From Piscibacillus sp052246295 (lineage in GTDB: Bacteria; Bacillota; Bacilli; Bacillales; Alkalibacillaceae): a stretch of 64,000 bases of DNA. Location of the stretch: the NCBI GenBank assembly GCA_052246295.1, contig JBQQCO010000018.1; one strand, 5' to 3'. This document shows positions 8,474 to 15,460 of the stretch, in pieces; the first letter of the stretch is position 1, and every line of letters begins with the position of its first letter. The notes under the pieces are model-generated. The model was given only the letters and a program-made list of their open reading frames with translations, searched no databases and was not told the DNA's origin. The position numbers were made by a program, and so were the translations under genes.

Positions 8474-9232
8474 TTAAAGTTGAGCTGGCTGAATGCCAGC
8501 TTGTTTCTTTTCTCTCAAGCGGTAAGAATCCCCTTTTATATTAAACGTTGTTGAATGATGCACAATACGATCTAGTATAGCGGTTGCTAATACATCATCC
8601 CCAAAAATATTTCCCCACTCTACATAAGATTTATTAGAGGTTAAAATCATGGCTCCACTTTCGTACCTCTTTGAAATAATCTGAAAAAGTGTATGAGCAC
8701 TTAATTCATCAAAGCTAAAATAACCTATTTCATCCATAACTAAGATATCAGGTCGACAATAGCGTTTAATGATGCGCTGTAAGTGACCTTGCTTTTGGGC
8801 TTTTTGACATTCAGATATAAAATCATTCGCTGTTATGAACAAAGCCGTATGACCTTGGGTCATAGCTTCAAATGCCATTGCTATAGCTAAGTGAGTTTTT
8901 CCAACTCCGGGTGGACCAAGAAGGATAATATTCTCACCATGATGGATATACCGACCAGTGAGCACTTCCCGTACTCGCTTTTCATCAATACTTGTTTGGA
9001 AAGAAAAATCAAAGTCATGCACTGTTTTAATGAAAGGTATCTTAGACTTTTTAATTCTCTTTTCTAATTTTGCTTGTTGCTGACTCTCTAATTCTTTTGT
9101 TAAAAGGGTGTGTAAAAACGTTGAATATGGTACATTATTTTTAGATGCGTCTTCTAATAGACCATCTAGTTGGTCTGCTGTATAAGACCAACCTAATTGT
9201 TTTAGGTGTTCAATTAGAAGGTCAGTGTTCAT
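8474..9232 (-). CDS. istB: IS21-family helper ATPase IstB
   Basis: A 252-residue AAA+ ATPase. Walker A is GPPGVGKT at about residue 105 and Walker B is ILVMDEIGY at about residue 166. A sensor-type segment MILTSNKSYVEW and the family signature AILDRIVHHSTTFNI are present. It follows istA with a 4-base ATGA overlap, so translation is coupled. The role is target capture and stimulation of IstA. It is only distantly similar to the IstB at 4.0-4.8 kb, so the two elements belong to different IS21 subgroups. Confidence 0.93.
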   Translation of the reverse strand: MNTDLLIEHLKQLGWSYTADQLDGLLEDASKNNVPYSTFLHTLLTKELESQQQAKLEKRIKKSKIPFIKTVHDFDFSFQTSIDEKRVREVLTGRYIHHGENIILLGPPGVGKTHLAIAMAFEAMTQGHTALFITANDFISECQKAQKQGHLQRIIKRYCRPDILVMDEIGYFSFDELSAHTLFQIISKRYESGAMILTSNKSYVEWGNIFGDDVLATAILDRIVHHSTTFNIKGDSYRLREKKQAGIQPAQL

Positions 9233-10467
9233 GATAACTCACCACCTTCCAATTGATCATAGAGTTGAAGTGAGCGCTGCTCAACTTCTAATTCCTTCTG
9301 GGGCTGAGTATGACGTTTGGTCGGCAAACCTTTGGACGTCGTATTCAGTCCTTTATAATGGTTTAAATCAATGTATTCTTTAGAATTCCCTTCTAAAATA
9401 GGATGATTAGCGATACATTCGAAGTGGTCATAGATTTCTAAATGATGATTAAGTGTTTCTTTAATTTTTACTTCTTGTCCAACATATCGATAAGGGACAG
9501 AGTAACGGTTTCCTTCGTAAGAAATGAAACAATCTTTACTCACTTTGCGAAGTTCCCAGTGATGTATAGGGAATAAAGGTTTGTCACTTGATCTAGCTAG
9601 ATACTTTTGCTCGTGCTGAAACCTTATTTGCGGTGATTCTTTCGTTGTCTCGTGTACTTTCTTATTAGCTGTTTGCTCCAGCCATTGTCGGACTTCTTGA
9701 TTAATACCGTTTAAAGTGTCCGAATGTCTTCGCTGAAGAAAATTCTTTTTAACATAACCTACGACATTTTCAATTTTGCCCTTAGTTTGTGGACGATAAG
9801 GCTTACAAGCCTTAGGTGAAATCCCGTAATAAGCAAGGAATTCCTCAAACTTCTTATTGAAACGAATTTCAACGGGACTGTGTTTGATGACGGCTGTTTT
9901 CATATTGTCGTATAGTATCTGCTCTGGTACACCGTTGAAGTAAGCGAACGCATTCATGTGACATTTCATTAAGGTTTCTAAATTCATGTTATCCGTAAAC
10001 TCAACATACTTCATTCGAGAATAGCTAAGTACAATCGTAAATGCGTATATCTCTTTCATTTCCCCATCAACGTCATATTTTCCAACATGACCCCAGTCCA
10101 TTTGTGCCTGTTTACCAGGAGCTGTTTCGTATCGGATCGTAGCTTGCTTTTTAGGCTGTTGTCTAAAAGGTCTAACAAAATCCCTTAGGATTGTCATTTT
10201 GCCATCATAGCCCATGGCTTGTATCTCATCCAGTAATACTGAGCAGTTTGTGGTGCCTTCTCGGATTCGTTCTCTCAAATAATCTTTATAAGGCTCCAGT
10301 TTACTCACTCTAGGTGATGATTGTTTGCGTTTAGGTAATTGATCTGACTTTATGTACTTCCGAATCGTTTTTGGATCAAACTCGGTCTTATCAGATATAG
10401 CCGTAATTGACCAACCTTTTTGATACATTTCTTTAATCATAAAAAATTCCCCATTCTGGACCATCAT
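9229..10467 (-). CDS. istA: IS21-family transposase IstA
   Basis: A 412-residue protein with an ATG start at 10467 and an AGGAGTG site upstream. The helix-turn-helix is at about residues 13-38 (YQKGWSITAISDKTEFDPKT). The catalytic core shows AQMDWGHVG (Asp), ILYDNMKTAV (Asp) and QTKGKIENVVGYVKKNF (Glu). The Mu-type C-terminal domain shows YEGNRYSVPYRYVG. The length is typical of IS21 members of this subgroup. Intact, so the element could still be mobile. Confidence 0.93.
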   Translation of the reverse strand: MMVQNGEFFMIKEMYQKGWSITAISDKTEFDPKTIRKYIKSDQLPKRKQSSPRVSKLEPYKDYLRERIREGTTNCSVLLDEIQAMGYDGKMTILRDFVRPFRQQPKKQATIRYETAPGKQAQMDWGHVGKYDVDGEMKEIYAFTIVLSYSRMKYVEFTDNMNLETLMKCHMNAFAYFNGVPEQILYDNMKTAVIKHSPVEIRFNKKFEEFLAYYGISPKACKPYRPQTKGKIENVVGYVKKNFLQRRHSDTLNGINQEVRQWLEQTANKKVHETTKESPQIRFQHEQKYLARSSDKPLFPIHHWELRKVSKDCFISYEGNRYSVPYRYVGQEVKIKETLNHHLEIYDHFECIANHPILEGNSKEYIDLNHYKGLNTTSKGLPTKRHTQPQKELEVEQRSLQLYDQLEGGELS

Positions 10468-10565
10468 TTTACACTCCTAATCTATCAATGTATAAAATGA
10501 TTATCCGTTATTTTTGGGGAAATTCAAACCGTTGTTATTAGGGATTTTATCACCGTTGGTGACAC

Positions 10566-10569
10566 CATG
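10566..10569 (+). repeat. Target duplication CCAT, right copy
   Basis: The partner of 8415-8418, adjoining the CA end of the IS21 element. Confidence 0.85.
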
Positions 10570-11287
10570 ACAACCATTTCTACTTTATCACCATTTTGCT
10601 TTAAATAGTCCACCAGTGTCTGCTTCTTTCGATCCTTTAAGATTTCAATAGGTCTACGTTCTATAGGGTCGGCAATAATGGTTTGATACTTTTCGCCACC
10701 GGCGTCTCCTTTATATTCATCAATCGCAATGACTCTTGGAAGGTCCGTTGTTTCTTTTAACTTCGTAGAGCTAATTTCATCAAAACGACGCATAACCGTC
10801 GTTGAAGAAACCATAAATCGATCAGCTACATCTTTAAAGTTTTTACCATGAATCAGTTCAATGGACAGGGCTTGGTTAAACTCAATTGATTGTCTCTGAT
10901 AACGCTCTACAACTGAGTTGTCTTCATAGAATCGTTTACGGCATTCTTGATCCTCGCAAATATAACGTCGTTTTCGATAAAACAACATGGTGTTTCTACC
11001 AAACGCTTGTGTATGTTGAATCTTTTGTAGTCTATAATCATGAACTTTCTGGGTAAACTTTTGACACTCAGGACATTGGTGAGGTTTTCTCTCCAACTCC
11101 ACATGGAGTTGGTATAACCCCTCCCCTTCAAAGGATTTAGTAATAATAAACTCTTCTAAATCAGGGATAGAAATGTTAGAATACATAGTACACGCAACTC
11201 CTTTTGTTTTTTGTTTTTTAGACTAAACAAATTCTAACAAATTAGGAGCTTGCGTGTTTTTTATTTAGGTTAAATTTTTCTGAGAAA

Positions 11288-11408
11288 TCCAGGTAGGCCT
11301 GACACTCCTGCGGGATAAGCGAGCCAGGCGAGACCCCACAGAACGTAACGTTAGTGGAGTTCGAGGAGGCTCGCGGATCGCCCGCGGAAAGGGAAGGCCT
11401 AACCTGGA
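11288..11408. repeat. GC-rich palindromic intergenic repeat (CTCCTGCGGG type)
   Basis: A strikingly GC-rich island in AT-rich surroundings. The ends are inverted (CCAGGTAGGCCT and AGGCCTAACCTGG). The inside contains CACTCCTGCGGGATAAGCGA, GCGAGACCCC, GAGGAGGCTCGCG and CCCGCGGAAAGG. Elements with ACTCCTGCGGG ... GAGACCCC ... CCGCGGAAAG are familiar in many Bacillaceae genomes as dispersed non-coding repeats. It can fold into a long structured RNA. It lies inside the proposed ISL3 boundaries, upstream of the broken transposase. Confidence 0.7.
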
Positions 11409-11480
11409 AGGTTAACATAAAGACCTAAAGGATTTATCAGAAAATAACCTTTACCCCAACAAATATTATAGAGCCTCTAA

Positions 11481-11530
11481 CAAAACAAGAACAACCTCAA
11501 TCCCTTTATCTATAAGGAATTGAGGTTGTT
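11481..11530 (-). terminator. Terminator of the tRNA-Arg gene
   Basis: A 12-bp stem AACAACCTCAAT / ATTGAGGTTGTT with an inner extension. On the minus strand it is followed by CTTGTTTTGTT. Confidence 0.7.
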
Positions 11531-11568
11531 CACTCGATTATTAATCTTCATCACTAAAATGCCTAAAA

Positions 11569-11640
11569 CGCCCTCGGAGGGAATCGAACCCCCATCGTAA
11601 GAACCGGAATCTTATGTGTTATCCGTTACACCACGAGGGC
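11569..11640 (-). tRNA. tRNA-Arg (anticodon CCG)
   Basis: Read on the minus strand: acceptor stem GCCCTCG / CGAGGGC, D arm with GGTGTAACGGATAACAC, anticodon stem TAAGA / TCTTA with loop TTCCGGT giving anticodon CCG (codon CGG, Arg), and T arm GGGGGTTCGATTCCCTC. Discriminator base G, no encoded CCA. It sits at the border between the IS-rich accessory region and the conserved chromosome. Confidence 0.93.
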
Positions 11641-11786
11641 ATATGGAAGTTAAAATGCATTTGTAATTATACTTCTAGATTCGATATAATTCAAGCATAC
11701 TTTAACGGTCTTAAAAATAAAATATGATACGTTTATTTCTTATTTTTAATGGGAAAATTGTATGTGTATATCTACGAATTATTTTG

Positions 11787-11816
11787 TTTGACCTTTATTG
11801 ACCAAAAAGGTAAGAT
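11787..11816 (+). promoter_or_regulatory. CtsR operator overlapping the clpP promoter
   Basis: TTTGACC-TTT-ATTGACC (11787-11803) matches the complement of the CtsR heptad repeat (A/GGTCAAA-NAN-A/GGTCAAA). TTGACC (11788-11793) also serves as a -35 box, with a 17-bp spacer to TAAGAT (11811-11816). Binding of the heat-shock repressor CtsR would cover the -35 region, as in other Firmicutes clpP genes. Confidence 0.85.
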
Positions 11817-11859
11817 AAAAGTGTAGAAACTATTGAGCTTGAAAAAGGAGGAAATGAGA

Positions 11860-12438
11860 ATGAATTTAATTCCTACAGTCATTGAACAAACTAACCGCGG
11901 AGAACGTGCTTATGATATTTACTCTCGTTTACTTAAAGACCGCATTATTATGCTAGGTGGTCCAGTTGATGATAACATTGCGAACTCAATTGTTGCTCAA
12001 ATGTTATTCTTAGCAGCTGAAGATCCAGACAAGGATATTTCCTTGTACATTAACTCACCTGGTGGCTCTATCACAGCAGGTATGGCCATCTATGATACGA
12101 TGCAGTTTATCAAACCTGATGTTTCAACCATCTGCGTAGGTATGGCAGCGTCAATGGGTGCTTTCTTACTTGCAGCTGGTGCACCAGGTAAACGCTATGG
12201 TCTACCAAACAGTGAAGTGATGATTCACCAACCATTAGGTGGTACTCAAGGTCAGGCATCTGACATTCAAATCCACGCTAAACGTATCGTTGAAATGCGT
12301 GAAAAGCTAAACGAAATTCTAGCCGATCGTACTGGCCAACCATATGAAGTCATCGAGCGTGACACGGATCGCGATAACTTCATGTCAGCTGAAAAAGCTA
12401 AAGAATACGGTTTAATCGACGAAGTGATGAAAAAATAA
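11860..12438 (+). CDS. clpP: ATP-dependent Clp protease proteolytic subunit
   Basis: A self-compartmentalising serine protease that forms two heptameric rings and degrades substrates unfolded by ClpC, ClpX or ClpE. The protein starts MNLIPTVIEQTNRGERAYDI, which fixes the start at ATG 11860 with AAGGAGG just upstream; the frame could begin earlier at a TTG (11833) but that adds nine non-conserved residues. The catalytic triad is visible: Ser in GMAASMGAF (about residue 97), His in MIHQPLGG (about 122) and Asp in ERDTDRDNF (about 171). Length 192, normal. Single-gene unit with a CtsR operator and a strong terminator. Confidence 0.98.
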   Translation: MNLIPTVIEQTNRGERAYDIYSRLLKDRIIMLGGPVDDNIANSIVAQMLFLAAEDPDKDISLYINSPGGSITAGMAIYDTMQFIKPDVSTICVGMAASMGAFLLAAGAPGKRYGLPNSEVMIHQPLGGTQGQASDIQIHAKRIVEMREKLNEILADRTGQPYEVIERDTDRDNFMSAEKAKEYGLIDEVMKK

Positions 12439-12451
12439 TTAATTGCAAATC

Positions 12452-12479
12452 AAAACCCGCGATTGAATCGCGGGTTTTA
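12452..12479 (+). terminator. Bidirectional terminator between clpP and panF
   Basis: Stem AAAACCCGCGAT / ATCGCGGGTTTT, 12 bp perfect with a 3-base loop, serving the convergent clpP and panF genes. Confidence 0.9.
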
Positions 12480-12480
12480 T

Positions 12481-13932
12481 TTATATAGCATTCGCATATT
12501 CTACTTTACTTTTAGTCATCAAACTAACAACTACATAAACAACCAATGATATAAAGACTGGCAGTGTCACCGTGTGAACGCCTAATAAATTTCCAAAGGC
12601 TTCGTTGTAAAAATGAATGCCGATGTATGAACTGATTCCTGTCACCATCGACGCGATGGCTCCGTATTTATTTCCACTCTTCCAATAAAGCCCTAACACC
12701 ACTGGCCAAATGAAGGCTGCTTCTAGCCCACCAAAAGCAAATAGATTTAAGAAAATAATAAAGTCAGGTGGTTGCACCGCCATTACGAAGACGATGATTC
12801 CAATAATGGCTGTCACACTGAAGCTAATCTTTTCCACGTGTTTTCTCGTCGCTTCTGGTTTGATGTAATTAATATATACATCTTTTACGACTGAGGAACT
12901 GACTAATAGTAATAACGAATCGACTGTCGACATGATGGCTGCGAGTGGTGCGGCTAGAACAATACCGGCTAACCAACCTGGTAAGACTTCAAGTGCAATG
13001 AGCGGGATAACTTGATCCGCCACCTCAATTCCTGGTAAAACGGGTCTCGCAAAGACACCGATTAAGTGCATGTTTAACATAATAAATCCGACCACTATGG
13101 TTCCGATGATTAATGCGCGATGCATCGAGCGTGAATCTTTATATGACATCGCACGAACCGCTACTTGCGGAAGTCCAACGACACCTACCCCCACTAAAAT
13201 CCAGAATGACGTCACATACGCTGCGGATAAATTCCCGTCACTACCATAAGGTGTCACTAAATTAGGATTTTCCGTTCGTAAATCAGCAAAAATTTGGTCA
13301 AGTCCTCCACCAGCAATCACGACCCCTATCAATAGGAGTAGCGTACCAAAGAACATGACGACACCTTGTAGAGTATCCGTAATGGATACGGCACGGAATC
13401 CACCGATAATGACGTAGATCAGAACCGCTATCGCAAATATAAATAATGCTCCTATGTAGCTTAAGCCTGTAATGGATTGAATCAGGTATGCCCCGCCAAT
13501 CCACTGGGCAGCCATAGCTGAAAATAGAAAGATAATAATACTTAGAGCTGCTAAGATCACAACGGTTTTACTTTCATACCTTCCTTTTAGAAAGTCCGTT
13601 AACGTAACCGCATTATAGCGCCTTGTGACAATCGCGAACTTTTTACCTAAAATAAGTAAAACAAAGTACCCTGTCGCGACCTGAGTCATCGCAAGCAACA
13701 CCCAGCCAAGCCCAATACTGTAGGCTGCACCTGGTCCTCCCAAGAAGCTCGATGCACTTCCGTAAGTTGCCACCATCGTCATGGCAAGCACAAGCCCTCC
13801 AAGTTCACGACTTCCAATAAAATAATCACTTAGAAATGATTTCGATGCTTTTAACTTTTTATTCGACCATATTCCAATAAGAAAAATAAGAGCTAAGAAA
13901 GCTAATAAAGGTATTAAAACATCCCAATTCAT
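12481..13932 (-). CDS. panF: Sodium/pantothenate symporter
   Basis: A 483-residue protein of the sodium:solute symporter (SSS) family with about 13 membrane helices. It is expected to import pantothenate with Na+ as a coenzyme A precursor. The SSS signatures are visible: Gly-rich TYGSASSFLGGPGAAYSIG near residue 55 and MSTVDSLLLLVSSSVVKD near 335. Its partner is the small YhdT protein encoded immediately upstream, whose stop overlaps this start by four bases. The yhdT-panF pair is found in many bacteria and supports the pantothenate assignment over other SSS substrates. Confidence 0.88.
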   Translation of the reverse strand: MNWDVLIPLLAFLALIFLIGIWSNKKLKASKSFLSDYFIGSRELGGLVLAMTMVATYGSASSFLGGPGAAYSIGLGWVLLAMTQVATGYFVLLILGKKFAIVTRRYNAVTLTDFLKGRYESKTVVILAALSIIIFLFSAMAAQWIGGAYLIQSITGLSYIGALFIFAIAVLIYVIIGGFRAVSITDTLQGVVMFFGTLLLLIGVVIAGGGLDQIFADLRTENPNLVTPYGSDGNLSAAYVTSFWILVGVGVVGLPQVAVRAMSYKDSRSMHRALIIGTIVVGFIMLNMHLIGVFARPVLPGIEVADQVIPLIALEVLPGWLAGIVLAAPLAAIMSTVDSLLLLVSSSVVKDVYINYIKPEATRKHVEKISFSVTAIIGIIVFVMAVQPPDFIIFLNLFAFGGLEAAFIWPVVLGLYWKSGNKYGAIASMVTGISSYIGIHFYNEAFGNLLGVHTVTLPVFISLVVYVVVSLMTKSKVEYANAI

Positions 13933-14207
13933 TCTGTCTGTTCCTCCTCTCGGTCATCTAGAGGAACATCTGTTAATAAAAATTTAACCGTTAAAGTTAC
14001 CAGCACAACCATCACAAGAAAACCAATGATACAGCTCCAGAAGAACCATGCTGGGAATCCGAAAATATAAGAATATTCTTCAGGAGACTTGTTACCTAAA
14101 CCATACGCAAAGCCGTACCACCATAGGATATTAATCAAGGCCAGCACGACACCAATGAGCGCTTCACGATGAGCAATCTGAAAGCGCAGGTCCTTTCTCA
14201 TATCCAT
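13929..14207 (-). CDS. yhdT: YhdT family small membrane protein
   Basis: A 92-residue protein with two membrane helices (about residues 17-36 and 50-77) and an acidic C-terminus (DDREEEQTE). The WWYGFAYG and FPAWFFWSC motifs are typical of the YhdT/DUF997 family that precedes panF. Role unproven, probably assembly or function of the symporter. Its ATGA junction with panF suggests translational coupling. Start ATG 14207 behind AGGGGAGGA. Confidence 0.88.
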   Translation of the reverse strand: MDMRKDLRFQIAHREALIGVVLALINILWWYGFAYGLGNKSPEEYSYIFGFPAWFFWSCIIGFLVMVVLVTLTVKFLLTDVPLDDREEEQTE

Positions 14208-14351
14208 TCCTCCCCTTTTGTCTGACTACATTATATCACGGAAACCGAAGTATTAAAGTGTAAGATTTCGCCTGAGACACGATTGTATAGTACAATTCGG
14301 GTTAGAGATTAATTGTAATAGATTGAGAAATGGTGCCAACAAAACAATTGT

Positions 14352-14506
14352 TTTATTATCTAATTTTGAAGTTTATTATCTAAATCACGCGGTTTATTAT
14401 CTATTTTTAAAATTTATTATCTAAAATGAGCAATTTATTATCTATTTTTTGTATTTTTTATCTAAAATGCACAATTTATTATCTAATTTTTTGATTTATT
14501 ATCTAA
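14352..14506. repeat. Phased repeat array A: TTTATTATCTA, alternating 20/21 bp
   Basis: Eight copies of TTTATTATCTA start at 14352, 14372, 14393, 14413, 14434, 14454, 14475 and 14495, so the spacing alternates strictly 20, 21, 20, 21, 20, 21, 20. The 9-10 bases between copies vary. The array fills the gap between the divergent yhdT and yojN genes (14,208-14,569). Confidence 0.95.
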
Positions 14507-14569
14507 AACGCAGCAGAAAGCACGCACGGCAACCTAGAAAGCATCCGCTAATTGCGAAAGGAGTCCACA

Positions 14570-15451
14570 ATGAATATCACAAAAGAGTTACCACAAAACA
14601 TCACAAAACTAATTGACCAATATAAACTAACGAACGAAACTAACTTTGATCATCTAATTGGAAAAGGCGGCTATATCCCACAAAACGATGATGTTCTTAT
14701 CGACCTCATTGTCGCTATTGCTCAAGGGAAAAATATTTTACTTAAAGGGCCAACTGGATCAGGTAAAACCAAGCTTGCTGAAACCTTATCTGCCCTGTTC
14801 AACCAACCATTGTTCAGCGTCAACTGCTCGGTGGATTTAGATGTAGAAAGTTTTGTCGGGTTTAAAACAATTGACTACAAAGACGGCAACCAGGTCATTG
14901 ATTTTGTGCCTGGCCCACTCGTTCAAGCGATGAAAAATGGGCATTTTTTATATATTGATGAAATAAATATGGCTAAGCCTGAGACGCTTCCAGTGATCAA
15001 CGGGGTGCTCGATTACCGTCGTCAGATCACGAACCCGCTCACGAATGAAGTGCTCACGGCCAAAGAAGGCTTTAATGTAATCGCCGCAATTAACGAAGGG
15101 TACATCGGAACGACACGTCTAAACGAAGCTCTTAAAAACCGCTTCATTGTCATTGATGTCTCATACCTTCAAGGTGAACAGCTTAAAGACCTTATTAAAA
15201 ATCAAACAAACTTAAACGACGACAAACTCATTAATCAGTTTGTTCAGCTATCACAAGATTTGATTTCCGCAACTGAGCAAGGTAAGGTTTCGGAGGATGC
15301 GGCTAGTATTCGTGCGTTACTCGATGCTTGTGATTTAAGTGAGATGATTCCACCTAAGCGTGCGATCCAACGTGCGATTACGGATAAATTAGAAGATGAT
15401 CGGGAAAAAGATGTCGTTCGAAACTTAGCGGATATGTTGTTTAGATCTTAG
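14570..15451 (+). CDS. yojN: MoxR-type AAA+ ATPase (YojN/NorQ-like)
   Basis: A 293-residue AAA+ ATPase of the MoxR/CbbQ/NorQ group. Walker A is GPTGSGKTKLAE at about residue 61, Walker B is FLYIDEINMAKPE at about residue 128, and sensor and arginine-finger regions follow (FNVIAAINEGY, LNEALKNRF). Such ATPases act with a VWA-domain partner to insert metal or remodel protein complexes, and that partner is encoded nine bases downstream. ATG 14570 is chosen because a GAAAGGAG site precedes it; an in-frame TTG at 14552 is not needed. The natural client is unknown. No nitric-oxide reductase or RuBisCO genes are near. Confidence 0.85.
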   Translation: MNITKELPQNITKLIDQYKLTNETNFDHLIGKGGYIPQNDDVLIDLIVAIAQGKNILLKGPTGSGKTKLAETLSALFNQPLFSVNCSVDLDVESFVGFKTIDYKDGNQVIDFVPGPLVQAMKNGHFLYIDEINMAKPETLPVINGVLDYRRQITNPLTNEVLTAKEGFNVIAAINEGYIGTTRLNEALKNRFIVIDVSYLQGEQLKDLIKNQTNLNDDKLINQFVQLSQDLISATEQGKVSEDAASIRALLDACDLSEMIPPKRAIQRAITDKLEDDREKDVVRNLADMLFRS

Positions 15452-15460
15452 GAGGTTCTT

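Larger units (their letters stand above)
8419..10565 (-). mobile_element. Nested IS21-family element with exact ends
   Basis: 2,147 bp. The left end is TGTCAACAACGGTTTGAATT and the right end, read inward, is TGTCACCAACGGTGATAAAA; both continue to CCC. A second copy of the site lies just inside each end (TCAACGGAATGAAATTCCCT on the left, GGGGAAATTCAAACCGTTGT on the right). The element begins with TG, ends with CA and is flanked by CCAT. It carries istA and istB overlapping by four bases. It inserted into an ISL3 transposase gene. Confidence 0.92.
7816..11186 (-). pseudogene. ISL3-family transposase disrupted by an IS21 insertion
   Basis: The N-terminal part (about 205 residues, ATG at 11186) contains the ISL3 zinc-finger-like start with CPEC and CEDQEC, a helix-turn-helix (FKDVADRFMVSSTTVMRRF) and IAIDEYKG with the first catalytic Asp. 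The frame breaks after VEMVVM at 10569 and resumes at about 8418 with MDMSQSFKAAVN, then runs to 7816 through IIADRFHFCRYIYWALE and EGINNQTKVIKRNAFGFKRF, the conserved C-terminal DDE region. Removing the IS21 element and one CCAT copy restores a single continuous frame of about 405 residues, the usual ISL3 length. A hairpin at 7792-7813 (GGGGTGAGC / GCTCACTCC) follows the stop. Confidence 0.9.
7772..11475 (-). mobile_element. ISL3-family element carrying a nested IS21 insertion
   Basis: Proposed ends are GGTTCTAAGTCAAATGTTGG (from 7772) and, read inward on the minus strand from 11475, GGCTCTATAATATTTGTTGG. Both run on into two more Gs, and the match is about 16 of 23 over the repeat, with the outer and inner blocks conserved. 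Between them lies one ISL3 transposase gene split by the IS21 element at 8419-10565. Without that insertion the element would be about 1.55 kb, including the GC-rich repeat near 11.3 kb, which lies between the transposase start and the right end. It is inactive because its transposase is disrupted. Confidence 0.6.

Noticed and set aside
11569..11640. Integration of the island into the tRNA-Arg gene
   Set aside because: No integrase gene and no direct repeat of the tRNA 3' end were found in the left 11.5 kb.
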